A DNA stretch of 64,000 nucleotides from an uncultured Bacteroidales bacterium (GTDB taxonomy: Bacteria; Bacteroidota; Bacteroidia; Bacteroidales; UBA932), in contig CAMCFO010000014.1 in the NCBI GenBank assembly GCA_945874155.1, forward strand, positions 1-64,000, given 5' to 3'. The notes beneath the pieces are model-generated. The model was given only the letters and a program-made list of their open reading frames with translations, searched no databases and was not told the DNA's origin. Numbering within the stretch: the first letter of the stretch is position 1; each line of letters opens with the position of its first letter. The translations under genes were made by a program, and so were the position numbers. This document shows, piece by piece, positions 39,109 through 47,134 of the stretch.

Positions 39109-39280
39109 AGGCCGCACGGAGTAGCCGTAGCTACGGTTGCAGTAGCTATGCAGGTTGAGACCGTTCATGTTCAGGTTCAGTTGATGACCGTTGTTCTCGC
39201 TGTTTGGAGCACTCAACCAACAGTTGCCGTTGTCACCAACGTTGTTGACTGAGCCGGAGCTGGAGTTGCGGTATCCGGAT
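39109..39280 (-). repeat. DGR-like template/second variable repeat (copy C1)
   Basis: 172-bp repeat of 40491-40662 with 25 mismatches, 19 of them sense A in this copy; AAC-codon rich; position downstream of Avd-like gene. Confidence 0.8.
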
Positions 39281-39468
39281 TTGAGACCTCCACTCTTATA
39301 CTCACAAACGGATTCGTCTTGATACGATACCGTTTGCTGAACCCTTCTTTTGGAAGGATATTGCCTGTGGGAGACATCTTGGGGCGGGAGATCTGAATCA
39401 AATTTTGGACTCTTCCTGTCGGGCGTGACCGTGGGAATACTGCCTGCCGGTTCCATTGGCACCTTGAG

Positions 39469-39867
39469 TTAGAAAGTTACATTATCATGAGAGTCGTATA
39501 TGTTGAAACTGCGGATGAAGTCTTCTTCTTGTAGTCCAATAGATATTCCCCAACCTTTGAGTTGTCGTCTGACGGATTCCAAGCGTCGTGAGATTTCGGA
39601 ATATCCTTTTGATGTCAGATAGTTGCAGTCCTTGTATCCACGGAGTTGGAATTTCATTATTTCAATGAGTTTGAGGGAATTGAGGATGTTTTGAGGAAGG
39701 AGTTCATTGTTACAGGTTCCTTCCACAATCATTGCCACTATATCAGTGACTTGAGCCTTCATTGTATTTAACCGTTCATATACCAGCCACCGTGGACATT
39801 TGGATGTATTGATGTCCAGTGACTGAAGGAACTTGATTGCATCGTAGTAAACATTTACTCGTCTCAT
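39469..39867 (-). CDS. avd: Avd-like accessory variability determinant (four-helix-bundle type)
   Basis: CPRWLVYERLNTMKAQVTDIVAMIVEGTCNNELLPQNILNSLKLIEIMKFQLRGYKDCNYLTSKGYSEISRRLESVRRQLKGW matches the Avd/S23-like pattern; ATG 39867 preferred (ORF open from 39924). Confidence 0.75.
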   Translation of the reverse strand: MRRVNVYYDAIKFLQSLDINTSKCPRWLVYERLNTMKAQVTDIVAMIVEGTCNNELLPQNILNSLKLIEIMKFQLRGYKDCNYLTSKGYSEISRRLESVRRQLKGWGISIGLQEEDFIRSFNIYDSHDNVTF

Positions 39868-39873
39868 CTTACG

Positions 39874-39922
39874 AAAAAAATGAGGACAGCCACAAAGTGA
39901 GAGGCACATCGGGGCTATCCTC
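39874..39922 (-). terminator. terminator/attenuator immediately upstream of the Avd-like gene
   Basis: minus-strand GAGGATAGCC ... GGCTGTCCTC then ATTTTTTTCG; TATCTTTG box at 39922-39929. Confidence 0.7.
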
Positions 39923-39931
39923 AAAGATAAA

Positions 39932-40396
39932 TTATTTGATTGTTAGAACTTTCGAAACGTCAAATTTCAGTTTCTTGACGAAATTGAAGCAGTCCATAGG
40001 TGTACTGTTCAGCAAGTCGAAATGCTGAATCATCGAGAAAATTTGGAAATCTTCGCAAGGTTTTTCAATTGCTTCTTTCGGGGTTGCAACTAACAGGCTA
40101 TTTCTCCAGTCGGAGTATTCCTGCTCATTGATTTGTATTGTTTTGTATGTTGCGATTTTCTCATGAATTTCTGTTTCCTCACTGCGGATCAATTCTAATG
40201 CTTTATCGAAAGGCAGTCCTACACTGATAACAGAGCGGTTAACCTTTTTGATGAACTTGATAGTTGGTTTTAGTGGTTTCATTCTGCACAAAAGGAATGC
40301 ACTTCTTTCGTATGCCTTCCCGAAAAGGCCTTCCTTGTAGATGCGGATAGTGTTTTTGTTGCTATCCTCGTAGTCTATAATGTCTTTCGTTGTCAT
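39932..40396 (-). CDS. uncharacterised protein between variable protein and Avd-like gene
   Basis: 154-aa ORF, co-directional, intergenic region upstream is the DGR repeat tail. Confidence 0.75.
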   Translation of the reverse strand: MTTKDIIDYEDSNKNTIRIYKEGLFGKAYERSAFLLCRMKPLKPTIKFIKKVNRSVISVGLPFDKALELIRSEETEIHEKIATYKTIQINEQEYSDWRNSLLVATPKEAIEKPCEDFQIFSMIQHFDLLNSTPMDCFNFVKKLKFDVSKVLTIK

Positions 40397-40425
40397 CGCA
40401 AAAATTTTTGTTTCGGAAAATTCGT

Positions 40426-40453
40426 GGCCCGTGCTTCCGAAATAGCACGGGCC
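40426..40453 (-). other. hairpin downstream of the variable repeat
   Basis: GGCCCGTGCT-tccgaaat-AGCACGGGCC, 10-bp perfect stem just beyond the stop codon. Confidence 0.8.
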
Positions 40454-40475
40454 GGAAATAAAGTATAGGAAAATA

Positions 40476-42962
40476 TTATTCTGTGAGGAGAGGCCGCACG
40501 GAGAAGCCGAAGCAACGGTTGTTGTAGTTCTGCGGGTTGAGACCGTACACGTCCAGGGTCAGCCGATGACCGTAGTTCTCGCTGTAAGGAGCACTCAACC
40601 AACAGTAGCCGCTGACACCAACGTTGCCGACTGAGCCGGATCTGGAGTAGCGGTACCCGGATAATGGGAAGTATATTTCGTTTCCGTCATCGGTTTTAAT
40701 ATACCAGCCGTTATCCATTCTTCCTTCGAAATTCTCGTTAGTATGCCAGAAATCGAAGTTTGTAAAGGTGTTATATTGAGGAATATTCCATCCTGCAGGA
40801 GTAGGGTCATAAATTGTTTTAGTGACTTTCTGGTCGATGGAATATCCGTTCATTTTTGAATCCCAGAAGTAAGTGTACTTGTCAGTCGTCCAAGAGTATG
40901 AGTTGGTGCAATAGTAGAAGTTCTGTGGATTCTGGTGGGCAAGGTATTGAGCCTGCAAAACCGAAGCGGAAGTTGTTACTTTTGAAAAGATTACGTTTGT
41001 TCCAGGTGTTTCAGAAGCTATGAACGGATCTTTTCTGCCCCACTGGTAATATGGTGCTGTTTGTTCCATTGTTCCGTCTGTGTATGTCACATTTGAATTC
41101 CAGAATTTGAAATCTTTGTATGCATTTCCTGATTTGAAGCGGATGATACATTCGCGGGATTCGTATTCTGTTCTTGTGACTCCATCGAAGTTCCATCCGT
41201 TCCAACCAAGATTGTAAGGCATTACTTTGAAAGTTTTACCTTCGGTGTTAGTTATGGATTTCGGAGTAAGATCGAGTCCGGTTACCCATATATGATAAGA
41301 CCAAAGAATCTTTCCGTCTGAATCCTTTACTCCAAGAAGTATGTTTGCGGGTGCTATTGTCCCTTCTGCGATATGGAATGAAAGTTCATCGCTTGTTACG
41401 GTTATATTGTCTATTCCGCATGTGGAGTCGTTCCATAGTATAGAAGCGGAGGCTATTGTCTTACCTTTTGCAGATGCATGGTCTTTTATGTAAGGGCTTG
41501 ACGATGCTGTGAAGGACATTCCGTAGGAGTCTTCGAAGTCACTTGCAATGCTTGTATAGAATGCTTCTGTATTTGTAGTGCTATTTTTTATGGCATTGCC
41601 GTAGACGAGAGGGATTTTGTAGTATCCTGGAGCCGAAACAATATAACAGTTTGCAGTGTTTTTTGTTGCTGTAGTCTGTCCCTTGTAATCACACATTGAA
41701 AGGTCAAATGGAGCGCTTGAAGTTCCCTTTATAGATGCTGATGTAAGGGCTGAGTTTGAAGTGATCCATACATTGTCATGTCCATTTAGAGTCTCCACAC
41801 TTACCGTAGAAAGTGGACCTGTGCCGAAAGTCATATATTCTCCATCTTCACCTCCTATGCCTGATGTTATTGAGAGGAGAAGCCAGTTAGGTTTTGTAGA
41901 TGTGAATGTTGTTCCTCCATCAGTAGAGAATTCGGTTGTCCATGGCGAAGGTTCTTTTGTGCCGTCAGTATATTCTATATAAGAATAAATTGACATCCCG
42001 TCATAGTCTTCATCGAGAGAGATTTCTCCAGTAAAATAGTTTGATTTATAATCAAATTGTATTGTCGGCTCTACGATTTCAATATCCGTGCTTTCTGTAT
42101 TCCATGCCTGTACGTTCACTGACAGTTTGATTTCCTTAGCATCGCTATTTGGGAGTGTGAGGTTCAAGGTTGAGTGCACACCCTGCTGAAGGTTGACATC
42201 AACGGTTACATCGTATGAGCCGATGACGGTGTCTTCATTTTTGTTCCTGCATTCCCAAACGGCACGAAGTTTTGCCGGTCCTGGAATGAAACTCATAGAG
42301 CTGCCGAACGCCTGATATACTGAGGTGGATACTATGGCACCTGCATTGGTGTAGTAAGAATATTCAGTTGCGGTTCCGAGAGAAGTCCATCCGTTGTCTG
42401 TGAATGCATAAGTTCCGTCGGCAGGGGTTAGCAGATAGAGGTTCTTAAGGAAATAATCAGCATTGGTGTCACTGCCCTTGACCTTCATGTCAACTTGGGA
42501 GAGGGCATGCGAGAATTCCATGGATACTGCATCAGACTGTGCAGAAAGGCCTGTTTTCTTTGCCACGATAAGGTCGGTGTCAGGGTTCTGAGCATATTCG
42601 ATGGATTTCGTGCCGGCATCGATATTCAGGGATGTAGGATAACATCCGTAGAATTCCATCGTTTTGCCGAGTGGATAATAGTATGTCTTTCCTGAGACAC
42701 GGTAAATGCCGGACTGGTAGGAAAGGGTGTTATTGAACATTTCTATCCCGTCTGACATTAGGGCAAGACAATTCCAGCCAGATTGTAGGGAAGTGGTTGT
42801 GGCTTCAGTGAATGCTTTTGTACCTACAGAAGAGGCGCGGAAAGCGATTTCATTGGGTTCAAGTGTGTACTTGTAGTCCTCCGGTTGGAGGATTTCGGTT
42901 TTGTTGCAACCGACGATTGCTGCAAAGGCGGCCGCAGTGATGAAAAGTTTTTTACGTATCAT
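40476..42962 (-). CDS. DGR variable protein: fimbrillin-type lipoprotein with C-terminal C-type-lectin-like variable domain
   Basis: lipobox IVGCN; MEFSHALSQVDMKVKGSDTNADYFLKNLYLL fimbrillin core; C-terminus LSGYRYSRSGSVGNVGVSGYCWLSAPYSENYGHRLTLDVYGLNPQNYNNRCFGFSVRPLLTE; ATG 42962. Confidence 0.8.
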   Translation of the reverse strand: MIRKKLFITAAAFAAIVGCNKTEILQPEDYKYTLEPNEIAFRASSVGTKAFTEATTTSLQSGWNCLALMSDGIEMFNNTLSYQSGIYRVSGKTYYYPLGKTMEFYGCYPTSLNIDAGTKSIEYAQNPDTDLIVAKKTGLSAQSDAVSMEFSHALSQVDMKVKGSDTNADYFLKNLYLLTPADGTYAFTDNGWTSLGTATEYSYYTNAGAIVSTSVYQAFGSSMSFIPGPAKLRAVWECRNKNEDTVIGSYDVTVDVNLQQGVHSTLNLTLPNSDAKEIKLSVNVQAWNTESTDIEIVEPTIQFDYKSNYFTGEISLDEDYDGMSIYSYIEYTDGTKEPSPWTTEFSTDGGTTFTSTKPNWLLLSITSGIGGEDGEYMTFGTGPLSTVSVETLNGHDNVWITSNSALTSASIKGTSSAPFDLSMCDYKGQTTATKNTANCYIVSAPGYYKIPLVYGNAIKNSTTNTEAFYTSIASDFEDSYGMSFTASSSPYIKDHASAKGKTIASASILWNDSTCGIDNITVTSDELSFHIAEGTIAPANILLGVKDSDGKILWSYHIWVTGLDLTPKSITNTEGKTFKVMPYNLGWNGWNFDGVTRTEYESRECIIRFKSGNAYKDFKFWNSNVTYTDGTMEQTAPYYQWGRKDPFIASETPGTNVIFSKVTTSASVLQAQYLAHQNPQNFYYCTNSYSWTTDKYTYFWDSKMNGYSIDQKVTKTIYDPTPAGWNIPQYNTFTNFDFWHTNENFEGRMDNGWYIKTDDGNEIYFPLSGYRYSRSGSVGNVGVSGYCWLSAPYSENYGHRLTLDVYGLNPQNYNNRCFGFSVRPLLTE
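40491..40662 (-). repeat. DGR-like variable repeat (copy C2, coding)
   Basis: adenine-biased mismatches to 39109-39280; homology ends sharply at 40662. Confidence 0.8.
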
Positions 42963-43069
42963 ATCATTAATTAAAAAAGTGAGTTTTGCAGAAGAATAAC
43001 CTTTCCGGGACAAAGCATCCGGAAGGTATATATTGAATTGTCTGAGTTGCACCGTTTCATTTTACACGG

Positions 43070-43091
43070 CAAAGATAATATATTTTACATA
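43070..43091 (-). promoter_or_regulatory. variable-protein promoter with TATGTAAAAT-N4-TATCTTTG
   Basis: plus-strand CAAAGATA (43070-43077) and ATTTTACATA (43082-43091). Confidence 0.55.
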
Positions 43092-43170
43092 TCGTATCAA
43101 GGTTTTTACAGTTCAAAATAGATTTTATAATTAGTTTATGCGGGGCTTCTGCCCTGTATAAGTAAAGGTC

Positions 43171-43204
43171 AACCCCGTCTTTGCATATTTGCCAAGACGG
43201 GGTT
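43171..43204. other. perfect 11-bp inverted repeat in divergent intergenic region
   Basis: AACCCCGTCTT ... AAGACGGGGTT. Confidence 0.7.
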
Positions 43205-43376
43205 ACTAAGGGGGATTTTGGATTGATTGCAAGGGAAAATTCAATTGGAAATGAAATTTTCTCTGTTATTTTTAAAAAATTTGTAATAGTCCAAAAAATC
43301 CTTTACATTCGCAGTCAAATAGAAGGATTTTGTTTTATTTTCAAGAAAGTTTATTAAATTTTAACTCAAAATAGTT

Positions 43377-44000
43377 ATGAGAAATCATAGTGAGGATTCG
43401 GTTTTATCAGATAATTCTGAGTCAAAACAAATGAAATATGAAAGTGTAAATGATTGCAGAGAGAATCCATCTGAATCCCGCTTGTATTTCCTGTATTTGT
43501 TCACAAAGAAAATGGGTTTGACTTGGAGGGGTATGGCGATGAAAGCGGGATATCTTTCTCAGAACATCAATTGGTGGTTGCGAGTTGATGACTGCCGGCT
43601 TTCTGTTATTGAGAAGTTGCTTGCTCCTGAAGGATTCAAGATTATCCCTTCTTTTGAGAAATGCACTGAAAAAAGTAGCGAGTCAATTCAACAGGAGAAC
43701 TGCAGTATTAAAGGTCTTGAACTCATACCGGAGAGTGTTCAGATGAAGGGGAGGAGCCGGCAGATAAGGAACACTTTCCCGTTTTTGCAGAAGTATTCCG
43801 AAGAGTCTCATCTTTTGTCCTTTGTTGCGAAAGCCCTTTTGGAAGAGGGTATGGGTGTGTATGAATTGTGCACCAAGTGTGAGATTGATGCGAGGATGCT
43901 TCTCAAATGGTTGAATGATGATGACATTCGGATATCTAAACTCTATAGATTGGCGGAGATGCTTAATCGTAAACTTGTTTGGACATTTGAGAGACTTTGA
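43377..44000 (+). CDS. putative double-HTH regulatory protein
   Basis: two similar HTH-like segments (LTWRGMAMKAGYLSQNINWWL; GVYELCTKCEIDARMLLKWLNDDDIRIS). Confidence 0.5.
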   Translation: MRNHSEDSVLSDNSESKQMKYESVNDCRENPSESRLYFLYLFTKKMGLTWRGMAMKAGYLSQNINWWLRVDDCRLSVIEKLLAPEGFKIIPSFEKCTEKSSESIQQENCSIKGLELIPESVQMKGRSRQIRNTFPFLQKYSEESHLLSFVAKALLEEGMGVYELCTKCEIDARMLLKWLNDDDIRISKLYRLAEMLNRKLVWTFERL

Positions 44001-44035
44001 TGTTTTTGTTCCGTAAATCGTGCGAATATCACAAC

Positions 44036-44070
44036 AAAAGAAAGGAGACCTTTGTGGTTTCCTTTCTTTT
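44036..44070 (+). terminator. Rho-independent terminator
   Basis: AAAAGAAAGGAGACC-tttgt-GGTTTCCTTTCTTTT. Confidence 0.75.
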
Positions 44071-44157
44071 TATTATCTTTGCCGTTGAACCATTCTGGTT
44101 CTTATGAATTCTATATTACGGACTTTACGAAGGCAGTCTTGTTTTTAGGCTTGAACT

Positions 44158-45609
44158 ATGCTTTCCAGTCCGATGAAAGTTCTCGACACTTCGGTAATAT
44201 CTGAGATCCGGGCGTTTCCCCAGACGGAATTGTTACGCCGTCTCTTTCCTTCAATGAAGGTGAAGGAGCGTGGTGCGATGTCTTCGCCTTTCAGGGAGGA
44301 CAGGAATCCTTCCTATTCCTGTTTCATAGGTCATGGAGGCATATGGAAAGGCAAGGATTTTTCCACAGGGGAGGTATATGACAACATCGCCCTTTATCGT
44401 GCGCTCCATTCCGAGCTCGCATTTCCGGAGGCCATTGACGACTTGTCCCGCATAATTCTTGGGCGTACGGCATACCGTGGGATGGAGAGGGAGGAATATC
44501 ATCGGGCAATACCTTCCCGTGGATTGAAAGTTGTTCGAAAGCCGCAGGCAGACAGGGAGAGTTCTCTTCGTGTCTTGTCTGTTTCTCCCATTCTGTCTGG
44601 CACGACCCCGGGATTTCTGAAGGATTATTGGCGCGGTCGCTGTATCAGCGACGCCAATATCGCATCAACATGTGTTTACGCTGTTTTTGAAACCGACTCG
44701 TTGAAGGGTAAGGTGCTGGCTGACGGCATATCCGGGCTTCCTGTTCTTGACGGTACCGGGAATCCTGTTCGAGATGACGGCATCCGCGATGCCGTGGGAT
44801 TTTACAACGACATAGGGGGGCTTGTGTTCCGCACTCCGGAAACTTCCGTGCATAAGGGGTTCAAGGGCGGGACATCATCATTTGTATCCACCCTGTTGCC
44901 TGATGGTGGCAGACCGTCAAATGCGGTGTTCTTCAAGGGACAGGGGACAGGAATTATGGAGAAGATTGAATACAATCCACGGACATTTGCAATCGAGGTA
45001 AACGGAAGTCAGTTTTTCTGGCCTGTTGCGCCGGAGATTTATCCTTTTACGGTTCCGTTTCTCCAGGAGTGGAAAGGGTCTGTTCTTGACGAAAGGGAAG
45101 TCAAGGGTCTCTGTGCTGTGCTGACTTGTATGAACTCTCCGCATTGTGGCCGTGCCGTTGTGGTGGAGGGGATGTTTGACGCATTGTCGTATATGGAGTT
45201 ACGTGGTGCCGGGAACGGATTTGTTCCGGGATGTGATCTGATTGTTCTCAATTCAATAAACAACATCCGTTGGGCGGTTCCTAATCTTTGTCTGGAGAGG
45301 GAAATCGTAATGATATACGACAATGATATCAGAACGAAGGCTGGGAATAAGTCGTTTGAGAAGATGCGTGAGTTGCTAAAGGAGTATTCGTCTGCATGTG
45401 GAGTCCGGACACCTGCATTAAAGTCAGGTGAAGGGTATCTGGCTGGAAGCAAGGACCTCAATGATGCTCTTGTGAAGATGATGCGTAGCCGTACAGAGAA
45501 GAAGAATTCAAAATCAATAAAATCATACAGTTATGGGAATCAGCAAAAAAAGAAGGCAGAGCCAGCCGGACGCGGCGTCAGAGATGTCCGCTCAAAAGGC
45601 ATCCGTTGA
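44158..45609 (+). CDS. Toprim-domain DNA primase-like protein
   Basis: MSSPFREDRNPSYSCF, RAVVVEGMFDALSYMEL, IVMIYDNDIRTKAGNKSFEKM, SKDLNDALV. Confidence 0.75.
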   Translation: MLSSPMKVLDTSVISEIRAFPQTELLRRLFPSMKVKERGAMSSPFREDRNPSYSCFIGHGGIWKGKDFSTGEVYDNIALYRALHSELAFPEAIDDLSRIILGRTAYRGMEREEYHRAIPSRGLKVVRKPQADRESSLRVLSVSPILSGTTPGFLKDYWRGRCISDANIASTCVYAVFETDSLKGKVLADGISGLPVLDGTGNPVRDDGIRDAVGFYNDIGGLVFRTPETSVHKGFKGGTSSFVSTLLPDGGRPSNAVFFKGQGTGIMEKIEYNPRTFAIEVNGSQFFWPVAPEIYPFTVPFLQEWKGSVLDEREVKGLCAVLTCMNSPHCGRAVVVEGMFDALSYMELRGAGNGFVPGCDLIVLNSINNIRWAVPNLCLEREIVMIYDNDIRTKAGNKSFEKMRELLKEYSSACGVRTPALKSGEGYLAGSKDLNDALVKMMRSRTEKKNSKSIKSYSYGNQQKKKAEPAGRGVRDVRSKGIR

Positions 45610-47074
45610 ACAGACTCAGTCTGTGGCAGTTTCCGAGATAAAGGAAGAGGGTACGGCGGAGAAAGTCCGTTCAAAGAAGAACATATCCAATCTGAAGGAT
45701 CTTTCAGGCAGAGCTCAGAAATCCCTTTCGGACAAGGAAATAATCAGCGGTGTGATATCGAAGGATTTTGACCCGAGTTATCTTGATTTTCTGAAGGACA
45801 ACTTTGGGATTGATTTGGAATCCCTTGACGTGTCGACGGTTTTCGACATCAGGGACGGCCGTGTTACCAGACCGCTTCCGATAACTGTAACTCCGCGTGT
45901 GTATGACAGCGTAAAGCGGGAGACTCTTGAATGTCGTCCTGTAAGTGCTTACTGTTCGCTCAAGTTCCGTTGGCCGTACAATGCATCCAACGGCAATAAA
46001 CTTCCGATAGACGAGCAGCACCGGGTATTTTTCTCAACTTATCCGTGTCGTCCTATGATGGAAGCCATACAGGATGAACAGGAGGTCGTTGCGGAAGCAC
46101 CTATGGTTAAGGAGGAGAACAAGACAGAGGGTAAGGTTGAGCGCGTGGAGTTCACTCCTCAGCAGCGTTTTGCTCTTGCGGCTGTTGGTGTCACTCCGGA
46201 CAGGCTGTTCCCGGGAAAGTTCAATTCGTTTTCAGAAGAGGAGAAGAAGGAGATTGCCGAAGGGCGTCCATTCCTTTTTGACGGTGTGGTGGAGACCGCA
46301 GCTGGTTTTGTAAATATCTGCGGGAACGCCCGTTTGACCGGCAATGTGGCGGTGTTCGAGTCTGCACGTCCTATCTTCAAGAAGGACGGTCTGATACCGG
46401 ACCTGATAGGAGCAAGCCGTTTGGGACGTTTGGAGATTAATCTGTTTGAGACTGATGCCAACGGCAAGAAAGTTCTTGACGAATCCGGGATGCCGGTTCT
46501 CAATCAAGCGGGCAAAGACCTTATTCGGTTCGGATACAGTACCGTTCCTGTGGACGGTTATTCTCACACGGAAACCTACAACAAGGAAACCGGAAAGTTC
46601 GACAAGAAGGTCACCCATTGGAAGTACACGGTATCTATGGTGAACGGCGGTCTGTGCGCCACGAAGATGGCGAAGGTTCTGGACAAGGACAAGGACGGCA
46701 ATCCGGTGCTTGTCACCCGCAATGGAGAGAAGGTGGAGAAATACCATTGGGAGGTCGGAGATATCCGTATGAATGAGAACGGTGTCCATGTCGGTATCGG
46801 AAAGAACGGTTATGATGTCGAATTCGCAACGAAGGCTGACGCTGAGAACTACCGTTGTGGCAAGGGAGGTGTTGTGAAGGATGCGATTTGGACGGATCAG
46901 CAGACAAAGGAGAAGATCAAGTATGATGCCTTTGCCGTTCCGGACAATCAGAGGGGAGGATTTGCAAAACTCTTCGGTCCGAAGATATCAGAAATGATAA
47001 TCGAGTCAAGGAAGAACGAGAACAGGATGAAGACGTTCAAGGTGCGGAAGCAGAATTTCTCTCTCGGCATGTGA
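45533..47074 (+). CDS. uncharacterised element protein (DUF3945/DUF4099-like, tentative)
   Basis: 513 aa; FTPQQRFALAAVGVTPDRLFPGKFNSFSEEEKKEIAEGRPFLFDGVV. Confidence 0.55.
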   Translation: MGISKKRRQSQPDAASEMSAQKASVEQTQSVAVSEIKEEGTAEKVRSKKNISNLKDLSGRAQKSLSDKEIISGVISKDFDPSYLDFLKDNFGIDLESLDVSTVFDIRDGRVTRPLPITVTPRVYDSVKRETLECRPVSAYCSLKFRWPYNASNGNKLPIDEQHRVFFSTYPCRPMMEAIQDEQEVVAEAPMVKEENKTEGKVERVEFTPQQRFALAAVGVTPDRLFPGKFNSFSEEEKKEIAEGRPFLFDGVVETAAGFVNICGNARLTGNVAVFESARPIFKKDGLIPDLIGASRLGRLEINLFETDANGKKVLDESGMPVLNQAGKDLIRFGYSTVPVDGYSHTETYNKETGKFDKKVTHWKYTVSMVNGGLCATKMAKVLDKDKDGNPVLVTRNGEKVEKYHWEVGDIRMNENGVHVGIGKNGYDVEFATKADAENYRCGKGGVVKDAIWTDQQTKEKIKYDAFAVPDNQRGGFAKLFGPKISEMIIESRKNENRMKTFKVRKQNFSLGM

Positions 47075-47134
47075 TGCTCTCCCGTTTTTCAAACGGGAGA
47101 ATTCCCTGGTTTAAATCTTAAAATTTCGTGAGTT

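Noticed and set aside
39094-39462. 122-aa ORF covering the distal DGR repeat as an independent gene
   Set aside because: The N-terminal part has no similarity to the variable protein and it begins within/near the Avd gene tail; better explained as read-through of a template-like repeat.
39094-40662. Simple gene duplication or gene-conversion remnant as sole explanation for the repeat pair
   Set aside because: Neutral divergence would not concentrate nearly all mismatches at sense adenines while leaving other positions identical over 172 bp; kept only as an alternative for the downstream, non-A-biased segment.
36356-43052. Search for a hidden or frameshifted reverse transcriptase near the DGR cassette
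   Set aside because: Spaces between annotated genes (38859-39012, 39281-39468) are too short for an RT and no translated frame shows RT motifs.
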